This document shows positions 46,478-54,171 of a stretch of DNA of 64,000 nucleotides, piece after piece. The stretch's first letter is position 1. The number at the start of each line of letters is the position of its first letter. The notes under the pieces were generated by a model. It was not told where the DNA came from. It saw only the letters and a list, made by a program, of their open reading frames with translations, and ran no database searches. Origin of the DNA: Deltaproteobacteria bacterium (GTDB lineage: Bacteria > Desulfobacterota > Binatia > Binatales > Binataceae); contig JAFAHS010000043.1 of the NCBI GenBank assembly GCA_019237115.1, positions 1 to 64,000 on the forward strand. Reading direction: 5' to 3'. The translations under genes and the position numbers were made by a program.

Positions 46478-48301
46478 CTATCCACCGAACGGTACTGGGC
46501 CCAGGTGTTCGGCCAGCGGCCCCAACGCGGCTACCGGCAGGAACAGCAGCGCGCCGATAATCACGATGGTGCCGAGCAGGAGGAAGTAGAACGTCATTGT
46601 GTCGTCGCGCATCGTGCCCAGGCCGTATGGCGCCTCCTTCTTGATTCCCAGGAAAGCCGCCATCGCGATCGGTGCGACGATTGGCAGATAGCGGCTGAAC
46701 AGCATCACCAGGCCGGTTGAGAGGTCTAAGGACCGACTGGTCGGGGCCGGATTGGGGTTCGCGTTGAAGCCCCAGGTGTCGCCCAGGCCCTCGAATCCCG
46801 AACCATTATTCGCCGACGCCGAACTGAACTGATAGGTCACTTCGGAAAACCCATGGGGGCCAGGGTTGAACTCCGCTTTGGTTCCCCAGTTGGTAGCGGC
46901 AAACAGACCGGTGGGTCCCAGAATCAGCAGGGGATGAACCAGCAGCGCGACAACTGCGAGCTTTACTTCGCGAGCGCCGACCTTGCGCCCGAGATACTCG
47001 GGAGAACGGCCTACCATCTGTCCAGCAATGAACACACCGATTATGAGGAACAGCAGCAGGTTGATCATACCGACGCCCTTGCCGCCAAAGACACAGTTGA
47101 GCCACATCCCGACGAAGGGTGACAGACCGGTAAGCGGATTGAGGCTGTCGTGCGCACCGTTGACCGCGCCGCAGGTGACCGCCGTAGTCAAAGCCGCGAA
47201 GGTCGGTGCAGCAACGGTGCCGAAACGCATCTCCTTGCCTTCGAGATTTCCAAGATGCTGATCGAGGGGCAGACCCGCCACCGCGGGAACCGCGATTTCG
47301 CGGAAGCCACCCTTGGCCGTTGCACTAGGGATCTTGTAGGTGACACTGGTCGGATGAGCAGTCAGGCCGGGGTTGGGCTTGAGCTCGAACACGATTGCCC
47401 ACACAATCATTCCGATCATCAACGTCAGCATCACTCCATAGATGACGACCGCGTGCCGCACCTTGCGGAGCATCCTTCCGAACATCAGAACCAGCGTAAA
47501 AGGAAACATCATCATGTCGAAGCAGGTGATGAAGTTGGTCCAGGCGCTGGGGTTTTCAAAGGGATGCGCCGAGTTGGCGCCAAAGAAACCGCCGCCGTTG
47601 GTTCCGATCTGCTTGATCGGAATCATCGCGGCGACGGGCCCCACGACGATGGTCTGCTGCTTGGCAACTCCCTTGTCGTCGGTTCCCATCGCCCCGGGTT
47701 CCACCGTGGTGGCCTGCACCGTGCTCTGATAGGTCATCGGCATACCCTGCTGCAGGAAAAGCACGCCAGAGAGCAGCGCGGCGGGAACGAACATATAGAT
47801 AAGTACCCGCCACATATCGACAAAAAAGTTGCCAACTTTCGTTTCTCCGCGGAAAGCACGAATGATTGCCGCAAGAGCGCAGAATCCCACCGCGGCTGAA
47901 ATGAACTGGTTACTTATTACGAAGAAGATCTGGCTGAAGTTCGAAAAGTGAACATCGCCCGAGTAATCCTGCAGGTTGGTATTCGTCATGAATGAGGTGA
48001 CGGTGTTAAAGATGGTCGTGGGCGCCAGCATGCCCAGGCCGCGCGGATTCAGCGGCATAATGGGCTGCAGCACGAGCACCAGATAGCCCCAGACGAACAG
48101 CATCAGGTTGAAAATCAGTAAGGCGGCGACGTACTGCTTCCAGTCCTGCGGTCCGCTGTCGAGCTTTCGTTCTATCCAGCGGAACACCGGAAGTGGGCGG
48201 TATTGACCGTCCATAATCCACGCCGCGTATTTGCTGAGCGGAATGGAAACTAGGACGGCGGCTACGATGAGCGCCGCGGGAATCAGCCAAAATTGAGTCA
48301 T
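46478..48301 (-). CDS. kdpA: Potassium-transporting ATPase subunit A, copy 1
   Basis: 607-residue K+-channel-like subunit that selects potassium. The four selectivity-filter loops can be seen: FMTNTNLQDYSGDVHF, IGTNGGGFFGANSAHPFENP, TAVTCGAVNGAHDSLNP and SSASANNGSGFEGLG. E. coli KdpA is about 557 residues; the extra length is in loops, for example GAMGTDDKGVAKQQTIV and the region around 330-350. It belongs to the small ORF-kdpF-kdpA-kdpB-kdpC run behind a sigma-54 promoter at 48609-48624. A second kdpA lies upstream at 49064-50875. Confidence 0.96.
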   Translation of the reverse strand: MTQFWLIPAALIVAAVLVSIPLSKYAAWIMDGQYRPLPVFRWIERKLDSGPQDWKQYVAALLIFNLMLFVWGYLVLVLQPIMPLNPRGLGMLAPTTIFNTVTSFMTNTNLQDYSGDVHFSNFSQIFFVISNQFISAAVGFCALAAIIRAFRGETKVGNFFVDMWRVLIYMFVPAALLSGVLFLQQGMPMTYQSTVQATTVEPGAMGTDDKGVAKQQTIVVGPVAAMIPIKQIGTNGGGFFGANSAHPFENPSAWTNFITCFDMMMFPFTLVLMFGRMLRKVRHAVVIYGVMLTLMIGMIVWAIVFELKPNPGLTAHPTSVTYKIPSATAKGGFREIAVPAVAGLPLDQHLGNLEGKEMRFGTVAAPTFAALTTAVTCGAVNGAHDSLNPLTGLSPFVGMWLNCVFGGKGVGMINLLLFLIIGVFIAGQMVGRSPEYLGRKVGAREVKLAVVALLVHPLLILGPTGLFAATNWGTKAEFNPGPHGFSEVTYQFSSASANNGSGFEGLGDTWGFNANPNPAPTSRSLDLSTGLVMLFSRYLPIVAPIAMAAFLGIKKEAPYGLGTMRDDTMTFYFLLLGTIVIIGALLFLPVAALGPLAEHLGPVPFGG

Positions 48302-48349
48302 GGTCGTTACCTCGAACGTGTCGCTCCTAGAACCACGCGGATGTCGCTT

Positions 48350-48430
48350 CTAGAACCATTCAGGACGAACCAGCGCAACGGTCAGGTAGACGAACAGAAA
48401 AACGCAAACGGCCGCGGTGACATAGATCAT
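48350..48430 (-). CDS. kdpF: Potassium-transporting ATPase subunit F
   Basis: 26-residue single-helix subunit, read as MIYVTAAVCVFLFVYLTVAL followed by VRPEWF. The hydrophobic helix and the R-P-E-x-F ending are typical of KdpF, which binds between KdpA and KdpB and stabilises the complex. Starts 11 bases after the small upstream ORF and ends 48 bases before kdpA. Confidence 0.88.
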   Translation of the reverse strand: MIYVTAAVCVFLFVYLTVALVRPEWF

Positions 48431-48441
48431 GGCGCTAACTC

Positions 48442-48537
48442 CTAGATGTTCTCGCAGGCGATCAGAAACGCGTAGCAAAGCAGCATCGATCCGACGCCAA
48501 GCAAAAACGTTATCGGCACCCAAATCATCAGGTCCAT
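48442..48537 (-). CDS. 31-residue membrane peptide upstream of kdpF
   Basis: Small ORF that reads MDLMIWVPITFLLGVGSM, then LLCYAFLIACENI. It is a single hydrophobic helix with two Cys and an acidic end. An AGGAGAGG ribosome-binding site lies just upstream, better than that of kdpF. It is the first gene after the sigma-54 promoter. It could be a second KdpF-like subunit, a regulator of the pump or a leader peptide. I do not recognise a family. Confidence 0.65.
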   Translation of the reverse strand: MDLMIWVPITFLLGVGSMLLCYAFLIACENI

Positions 48538-48568
48538 CGCGCTACCTCTCCTGAAGTCACATTTCTCT

Positions 48569-48594
48569 GGACAACCGCTTTTTGCGGTTTGTCC
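48569..48594 (-). repeat. 5'-terminal hairpin of the small ORF-kdpF transcript
   Basis: Stem GGACAA(A)CCGC / GCGGTTGTCC with loop AAAAA on the minus strand. It would begin at about +5 from the start predicted by the sigma-54 promoter at 48609-48624. It may protect the mRNA 5' end or control expression. Confidence 0.6.
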
Positions 48595-48608
48595 GATGAC
48601 CGTTGTTC

Positions 48609-48624
48609 AGCAACAAGAGTGCCA
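48609..48624 (-). promoter_or_regulatory. Sigma-54 promoter of the small ORF-kdpFABC operon
   Basis: On the minus strand TGGCACTCTTGTTGCT, a perfect match to TGGCAC-N5-TTGCW. Predicted start near 48598, about 60 bases before the 31-residue ORF. The NtrC-type regulator at the end of the same locus is the natural activator. Confidence 0.88.
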
Positions 48625-49063
48625 GCATCGATAAACCACCTGCGACAAGCGAAACCGGTCAACGGTCTCGAGCCCAGACTGAGTTTTGCATCGAACCGGA
48701 ATTCATTTTGAAAGGTCACGTGGCTGGGGCTGCCGCCCTTCGATAGTCAGGGTCACGTTCCCCGCAAGAACGAGAACCGAGCACCCAAGAACTCTCGCAT
48801 CTCCATAGCTTTGCATCGAGGGCGCCCGGTTTTTGGCAGTTGCCCGCTGATCGGAGGAAGAGTCCGCGCGTGCACCGGAGTCGGTTGCTATATGCAGGGC
48901 GCGAGCGGGATGAGCTCGACCAGTCCCTACCAGCGAATATCCAGCCGAGCTTAGAGTGTCGAACCTGTGCACTACGGCGCTGGCGAACCTAATCGGTGCA
49001 ATGGGTTCTCCGGTTCTGAGCTCTCGCCAAAACCCAACCGCGTCGGCCGACTCGTGAGTAGAC
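48625..49063. other. Upstream region of the kdpFABC sigma-54 promoter
   Basis: About 440 bases between kdpA2 and the promoter with no convincing gene; the open frame at 48703-49140 overlaps kdpA2 and has no family features. This is where activator-binding sites would be expected. TTGCATCGA occurs twice (near 48694 and 48814), but I cannot define a clear dyad. Confidence 0.5.
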
Positions 49064-50875
49064 CTATCCGCCAAAGGGAATCGGCCCCAGATGCTCCGCG
49101 ACCGGTCCCAACGCGGCGACAGGCAGAAACAGGAGGGCACCGATGATGACGATGGTGCCCATCAGCAAGAAAGCGAATGTAGGCGTGTCGTCGCGCATGG
49201 TTCCCAACCCGAAAGGCGCGGCTTTCTTTGCCCCCATCCCGGCGGCCAGAGCAATAGGCGCTATGATTGGGATAAACCGGCTTATGCAGATGACGATTAC
49301 GGTTGCGATATCCCACGCCTGGCTGGTTGGCGCTGGGTTGGGGTTGTCATTTAGGCCCCAGGTATCGCCGAGTCCTTCGAAGCCGGACCCATTGTTGGCC
49401 GAGGCGGAGGAGAACTCATACATGATTTCAGAAAATCCGTGCGGGCCTGGATTGAAGGCTGCTTTCTGGCCCCAAGGCGTGGCCGCAAAGATGCCGGTGG
49501 GCCACAGAATCATGATGGGATGAATCAGAAGGCCGATCATCGCCAGTTTCATTTCGCGCCCGCCGATCTTCCGGCCGAGGTACTCGGGGGTTCGCCCGAC
49601 CATCTGTCCCGCCACGAAGATGCCGATGACCAAAAACACCAGCATGTTGATCATGCCGACACCCTTGCCGCCGTATATGCAGTTGACCCACATGCCGGCC
49701 ATCGGAGAAACCGCGGCCATCGGGTTGAGACTGTCGTGAGCGCAGTTTACTGCGCCGCAGGTGACATCCACCGTCATCGCGGCGAAGGTCGCCCCGGCCG
49801 AGGTTCCGAAACGCAGTTCCTTGCTCTCGAGATTTCCCAGATGCTGATCGACCGGCAGCCCGGCGACCGCCGGCAATACGACTGGTTTTTTCCCATCCTT
49901 TGTGCCCAGCTCGAATTTCCGTTCAACCGAATGCGACGTGATGCCGGGATTGGGCTTGTAGGTATCGAAATAGACGGACCAGACGATAGTCACCACCATC
50001 AGGACCATCATCACCGAGAATATGACCCACGCGTGTTTCAACTTGCCGAGCATTCGGCCGTACATGAGGACCAGCGCCATCGGAAACAGCATCATTGCCA
50101 CGCTTTCCAGGAAGTTGGTCAGCGCGGTTGGATTCTCGAAGGGATGGGCCGAGTTCGCGCCGTAGAAGCCGCCGCCGTTGGTGCCGAGCTGCTTCATCGG
50201 GAGAAACGCGGCCAGCGGACCCAGGATAACCGTTTGCTGTTTGGCCACGCCACTGTCGGAACTGCCCATTGCCGCAGGTTCAACGGTGGAGACGAGTTCC
50301 GCTGACTTGAAGGTCATCGGCATTCCCTGTTGCAGGCAGACCAAAGAAAACAGGAAGCCAATCGGAAGGAACATGTAGATCATCACCCGCCACATGTCGA
50401 TGAAAAAGCAGCCGACCTTGTCGGGGCCGTACTTGAGAGCCCGAATGATCGCGGCCAGAGCGCAGAAGCCAATCGATGCTGAAAAGAAGAAGTTGGCGAT
50501 CATCGCGAAGATCTGAGTGAAGTTTGAAAACTGGACATCGCCCGACCAGTGCTGAAGGTCGGTGTTGGTACTCAATGACATGGCCGCATGCGCGATTGTC
50601 GTGGGAGCGAGCATCCCGCGATGGAGCGGATTGAGCGGCATCCACGGCTGGATGAACATCACCAAGTAGCTGTAGCCGAAGAGCAAAATGTTGAAGATCA
50701 GAAGTGCTGCGGTGTACTGCTTCCAATTCTGATTGCCGAGGTCAAGGCGATCTTCAAACCACTTCAGGAATCGCGGCGCATGATACTCGCCCTTCATGAT
50801 CCACGCGAGGTAGCGGCTCAGTGGAATTGCGAGCGCCACGGTGGTAACCAGCATTGAGATTGGAAGCAGCCACAT
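49064..50875 (-). CDS. kdpA: Potassium-transporting ATPase subunit A, copy 2
   Basis: 603 residues from the ATG at 50875, whose N-terminus MWLLPISMLVTTVALAIPLS is normal for KdpA and has GGAGAG upstream. The frame is open to 50983, but that part overlaps the promoter. All filter loops are kept: LSTNTDLQHWSGDVQFSNFT, LGTNGGGFYGANSAHPFENP, TVDVTCGAVNCAHDSLNP and SSASANNGSGFEGLG, so it looks functional. It differs from copy 1 through much of its length, so it is an old duplication or a separate acquisition. No kdpB or kdpC of its own follows; it probably swaps with copy 1 in the same complex. Own sigma-54 promoter at 50954-50969. Confidence 0.95.
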   Translation of the reverse strand: MWLLPISMLVTTVALAIPLSRYLAWIMKGEYHAPRFLKWFEDRLDLGNQNWKQYTAALLIFNILLFGYSYLVMFIQPWMPLNPLHRGMLAPTTIAHAAMSLSTNTDLQHWSGDVQFSNFTQIFAMIANFFFSASIGFCALAAIIRALKYGPDKVGCFFIDMWRVMIYMFLPIGFLFSLVCLQQGMPMTFKSAELVSTVEPAAMGSSDSGVAKQQTVILGPLAAFLPMKQLGTNGGGFYGANSAHPFENPTALTNFLESVAMMLFPMALVLMYGRMLGKLKHAWVIFSVMMVLMVVTIVWSVYFDTYKPNPGITSHSVERKFELGTKDGKKPVVLPAVAGLPVDQHLGNLESKELRFGTSAGATFAAMTVDVTCGAVNCAHDSLNPMAAVSPMAGMWVNCIYGGKGVGMINMLVFLVIGIFVAGQMVGRTPEYLGRKIGGREMKLAMIGLLIHPIMILWPTGIFAATPWGQKAAFNPGPHGFSEIMYEFSSASANNGSGFEGLGDTWGLNDNPNPAPTSQAWDIATVIVICISRFIPIIAPIALAAGMGAKKAAPFGLGTMRDDTPTFAFLLMGTIVIIGALLFLPVAALGPVAEHLGPIPFGG

Positions 50876-50917
50876 CGCCCGAGTACTCTCCGTTCGGTTG
50901 AGTTGGTAATGCAAAAG

Positions 50918-50941
50918 GCATCGCTCATCGGTGAGCGATGC
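50918..50941 (-). repeat. 5'-terminal hairpin of the kdpA2 transcript
   Basis: Perfect 10-bp stem GCATCGCTCA / TGAGCGATGC with a CCGA loop, followed by CTTTTGC. It would begin at about +3 from the start predicted by the sigma-54 promoter. Only a short T-run follows, so it could also act as an attenuator. Confidence 0.65.
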
Positions 50942-50953
50942 AGATTTTAATGA

Positions 50954-50969
50954 TGCAAGGGCCGTGCTT
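50954..50969 (-). promoter_or_regulatory. Sigma-54-type promoter of kdpA2
   Basis: On the minus strand AAGCACGGCCCTTGCA: GCACG, four bases, TTGCA. The -12 element is perfect and spacing is correct; the -24 element has AAG in place of TGG. Predicted start near 50943, 68 bases before the ATG. The gap up to 51169 holds no gene and should contain the activator sites. Confidence 0.65.
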
Positions 50970-51169
50970 GCGCGATTGTCCAATGACTACCGAAATGACG
51001 CTTCTTTATGTCGACAGTGATGCTCAAGGGCGGTTGGGCTAACGCCGTTGGAAGCGGCACACGCTCAAGGTGAATGCTTCATTGTGAAAGAGCTGGCGAA
51101 AATGTCCCCCGGGGTGCATCGGTTCTGTGTTATCGATGAGGTACGCCGGCGACCGAGCGCTGGCCTCAT

Positions 51170-52505
51170 TCATGCCTCAAATGCGTAAGCACTCTTCTCG
51201 TGTTCGCTTAGATCGAGGCCGGCCTGCTCGCCTTCAGTCGAGACCCGGATTCCGACCAGCACTTCGGTCAGCTTGAGCAGAATCGTGCTGCCCACCAACG
51301 AGAATGCGAAGCTGGCAAGCACTGCGACCGCTTGCATGAGGAGTTGACCCGGGTTTCCGAAGAAGAGCCCGTCGGCTCCGGCAGAATTGATTGCGACACT
51401 GGCAAACACCCCGGTCAGGAGCGCACCGAGCGTTCCCCCGACCATGTGAACCCCGACCACGTCGAGTGCGTCGTCGTAGCCGAACCTGGCTTTCATCCTC
51501 ACCGCTGCGAAGCACGCCACACCCGCCGCAGCTCCGATTACTATTGCGGAGATCGGGCCGACAAACCCGGCCGCGGGAGTGATCGCGACCAGCCCGGCGA
51601 CAGCTCCGGATGCGGCACCGAGGGTCGTCGGCTTGCCCGCGACGTACCATTCGGCGAATACCCAGCCCAGCGTTGCAGCCGCCGCGCCAAGATGGGTTGC
51701 AACGAAGGCCGAGATCGCAAGACTACTTGCAGCAAGCGCGCTGCCAGCGTTGAACCCGAACCACCCCACCCACAACAACCCGGCTCCGGTTATAGTAAGC
51801 GTAAGATTGTGGGGCGGCATTGGCTCGCGCAGGTACCCCTGCCGTTTTTCGAGCGATAGAGCTCCTGCCAGCGCGGCGGCACCCGACGAGATGTGTACTA
51901 CCGTGCCACCCGCAAAATCGAGCGCGCCCAGAACGTGAATCCGTCCGCCCACGCCCCATACCCAGTGCGCCAACGGATCATAGATGAGAGTGGTCCACAG
52001 GATGCTGAACAGCAGGAATCCCTTGAACGACATCCGCTCCGCGATCGCACCGGTTATCAGGGCAGGTGTGATGATGGCGAATATGCATTAATAGATCATG
52101 TACGCCTGGTGAGGCACGGTGGCGGAGTAGCCGGCAAACGGGACCGATGCGCTCACGCCGTTCAAGCCAACCCATGCAAACGATCCGATCAGTGCGCTAC
52201 CCGGTGCGAACGCAACGCTATAACCAAACATGACCCACTGAATGGAAACGACCGCGACCAGGATGAAGCTTTGCATCAGGGTGGAAAGGACGTTCTTTCG
52301 CCGTACCATCCCTCCGTAAAACAGCGCCAGTCCCGGGATGGTCATCATCAAAACCAGGACCGCGGAGAGCAGCAGCCAGCCGTATCCGCGCATTAAATTG
52401 CGTCGGCTCTGTCGTTTCTGCATGAGCGACCGACGTCAGGCCGAGGAACACCAGGACGGCAAACGAAAGGAGTCGCCGCGGGCTCGCGCCCACCTTGTAG
52501 GTCAT
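51170..52505 (-). pseudogene. amtB: Ammonium transporter gene with a stop codon and a frameshift
   Basis: Homologue of Amt/AmtB. The N-terminal part (signal peptide MTYKVGASPRRLLSFAVLVF from 52505) changes frame before GYGWLLLSAVLVLMMTIPG, near 52388-52427. That first frame joins TPGLALFYGG-type sequence and ends at a TAA (52090-52088) within MIY-stop-CIFAIITPALITGAIAERM, where the family has Gln; a CAA or CAG to TAA change is likely. The frame then continues to 51170 with FAGGTVVHISSGAAALAGAL, GWFGFNAGSA, GVHMVGGTLGALLTGVF. If translation starts at 52423 instead, only the stop is a defect. Assembly or sequencing error is possible for one lesion, less so for two. Confidence 0.85.
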
Positions 52506-52782
52506 CTTTGAAAGCCTCCGAAAAATGCGATGCCGACGGGCCCGCGATCAACTTGAGCGCCAGTTCCCAGAGCCGGCCAGCTGCCGACCTGTGTAGCACA
52601 GGATAGGTACGGCGGCAGTACAACGGATTGCAACTGATAGTCCGCAATTTCTCGAATTCGAGGCCGTGAATCGCTTCGAGCCGCGCGGGCCGGGGGCCGG
52701 GGCTTATGGGCGAAGGACCTCGAGACCTCAGGCGGCTTCCGCCGCTTAAAGAATCGGGGTCACGCGAGGTGAAACGACAATT

Positions 52783-53271
52783 TCAGGCGGCGTAATCCGT
52801 CAGTCTGCCGTTTCGACGCATGCGCGTCACGCGACGGAGGCGACCACCCAACTCCTGCGCGATCCGTCTCCAAAGGGAGGGGAATCGGAATCGGTCGGCG
52901 ATCGCCAAAAACTCGGGCTCCGAAATTCGCGCGATCACGGCCTCCGAGCCTGAGGTGACCGTGGCAGACCTTGGTGCCTCGCCATCGACGACCGCCATTT
53001 CGCCGATGTGTTCACCGGCCGTGCGCCGGCTCACCACCTGTCGTCCGACGGTGATGAAGAAAACTCCCGCAAGGATGAAAACCAAGTCATGATCCGAGGA
53101 ACCCTGAGTAATGATCGTCGCGCCGTAAGGGACCTCTTCGAGTCTGACGCAGTTGGCGAGCGCTTGCGCCACATCTTCTTCCCGGACCAGCCGTTGCGCT
53201 CTTAGGCTGTCAATGAGACGACGCTTCCCCTGCGAACCCTGGAACTTGCTCAGTAGCCCTCCGGTAACCAT
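52783..53271 (-). CDS. Cyclic-nucleotide-binding-domain protein
   Basis: 162-residue protein made mainly of one cNMP-binding (CRP-like) beta-roll: YGATIITQGSSDHDLVFILA, GRQVVSRRTAGEHIGEMAV, VDGEAPRSATVTSGSEAVIA, the last containing the phosphate-binding cassette (G-E-x-A/V and P-R-S-A). There is no DNA-binding HTH; the C-terminus is a basic helix (LGGRLRRVTRMRRNGRL). It is likely a stand-alone sensor that acts on a partner. No partner is obvious nearby. A gap of about 280 bases separates it from the upstream lipoprotein gene on the other strand. Confidence 0.8.
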   Translation of the reverse strand: MVTGGLLSKFQGSQGKRRLIDSLRAQRLVREEDVAQALANCVRLEEVPYGATIITQGSSDHDLVFILAGVFFITVGRQVVSRRTAGEHIGEMAVVDGEAPRSATVTSGSEAVIARISEPEFLAIADRFRFPSLWRRIAQELGGRLRRVTRMRRNGRLTDYAA

Positions 53272-53554
53272 TCAATCACTCCTGAAGCGATCTGGGGGCT
53301 TTTGCGGTATGAGTGATCCTCCGCGGCGGCGCCCCATAGGACCTCCAGCAGCAACCGTGCCACTGGCTTCGATGCCGTTAGGCGCAAGGCTTTTCGGATC
53401 CTCGGAAACCGGGCCTCTTCAAATTGATGCAACCGCATTTCAATTTGAAGGGAGCAGCGCCGCGCATTTTCGTCGGTTGGTGGCGAAGGCGGCCATCACG
53501 GCAGGACCAGCGAGCACAGTTGAAGGATCGCATGACCGTATGTAATAAAAAGTT

Positions 53555-54037
53555 ATGCGCGCAACCGCGGCTTTGTATGTTGCGCTAGTGCTCACACTTT
53601 TTTCCTGCCAGCGAGCGCAAACTCGAACCGTCACGCATCGTCGTAGCAACGGCCAGGCCGATCAGTGGGTGGCTCGCACGGGGCCCGGTGAATATCAGAT
53701 CGAGATCGACACCAACGGAGATGGACAGCCTGACTTGATTCGGACCTTCCGCAACAATGAGATGGTGGAGGTCCAAAGCGATCGGAATTTCAACGGGAAG
53801 GTTGATCTCGTGCAGCAGTACTCCCACGGAGTTCTGGTGCGGGAAGTCCATGACGACGACTTCGACGGACGGCCGGAAATGGTCAAAACCTTCCGCCCCG
53901 ACGGTACGCTCGCGATCGTGGAACGCGATCCGACCGAGCGTGGTGCCGTCGACGTGAGAGAGTACTACGACAACTCCGGGCACCTGACGCGCCGCGAGGT
54001 ACGCGGCCAGCAGGACCGAGGTGCCTCGTCCCACTGA
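53555..54037 (+). CDS. Small lipoprotein with calcium-loop-like repeats
   Basis: 160-residue exported protein. The N-terminus MRATAALYVALVLTLFSCQR has a lipobox (L-F-S-C), so it should be lipidated at Cys18. The mature part contains EIDTNGDGQPDLIRTFRN, DRNFNGKVDLVQQYS and DDDFDGRPEMVKTFRPDG, repeats of a D-x-N/D-x-G-x-x-D loop like those in dockerin/EF-hand-like calcium-binding repeats. Function is unknown. It stands alone on the plus strand, convergent with the RND pump gene. Confidence 0.75.
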   Translation: MRATAALYVALVLTLFSCQRAQTRTVTHRRSNGQADQWVARTGPGEYQIEIDTNGDGQPDLIRTFRNNEMVEVQSDRNFNGKVDLVQQYSHGVLVREVHDDDFDGRPEMVKTFRPDGTLAIVERDPTERGAVDVREYYDNSGHLTRREVRGQQDRGASSH

Positions 54038-54171
54038 GTCGCCCCCCATAATTTCGAAGCGGAAGGCGAGCGAGCCCTCAAACAGCCGTTTGCGGGCGAG
54101 AGCCAACGGATTTCAAGAGCCTCGGGCAATCAATCATTTTCGTCCGCCGCGCTTAGGCTCGTTCCCAATGC

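Noticed and set aside
48703..49140. Open frame of 145 codons on the minus strand
   Set aside because: It overlaps the end of kdpA2, has no family features and unnatural composition.
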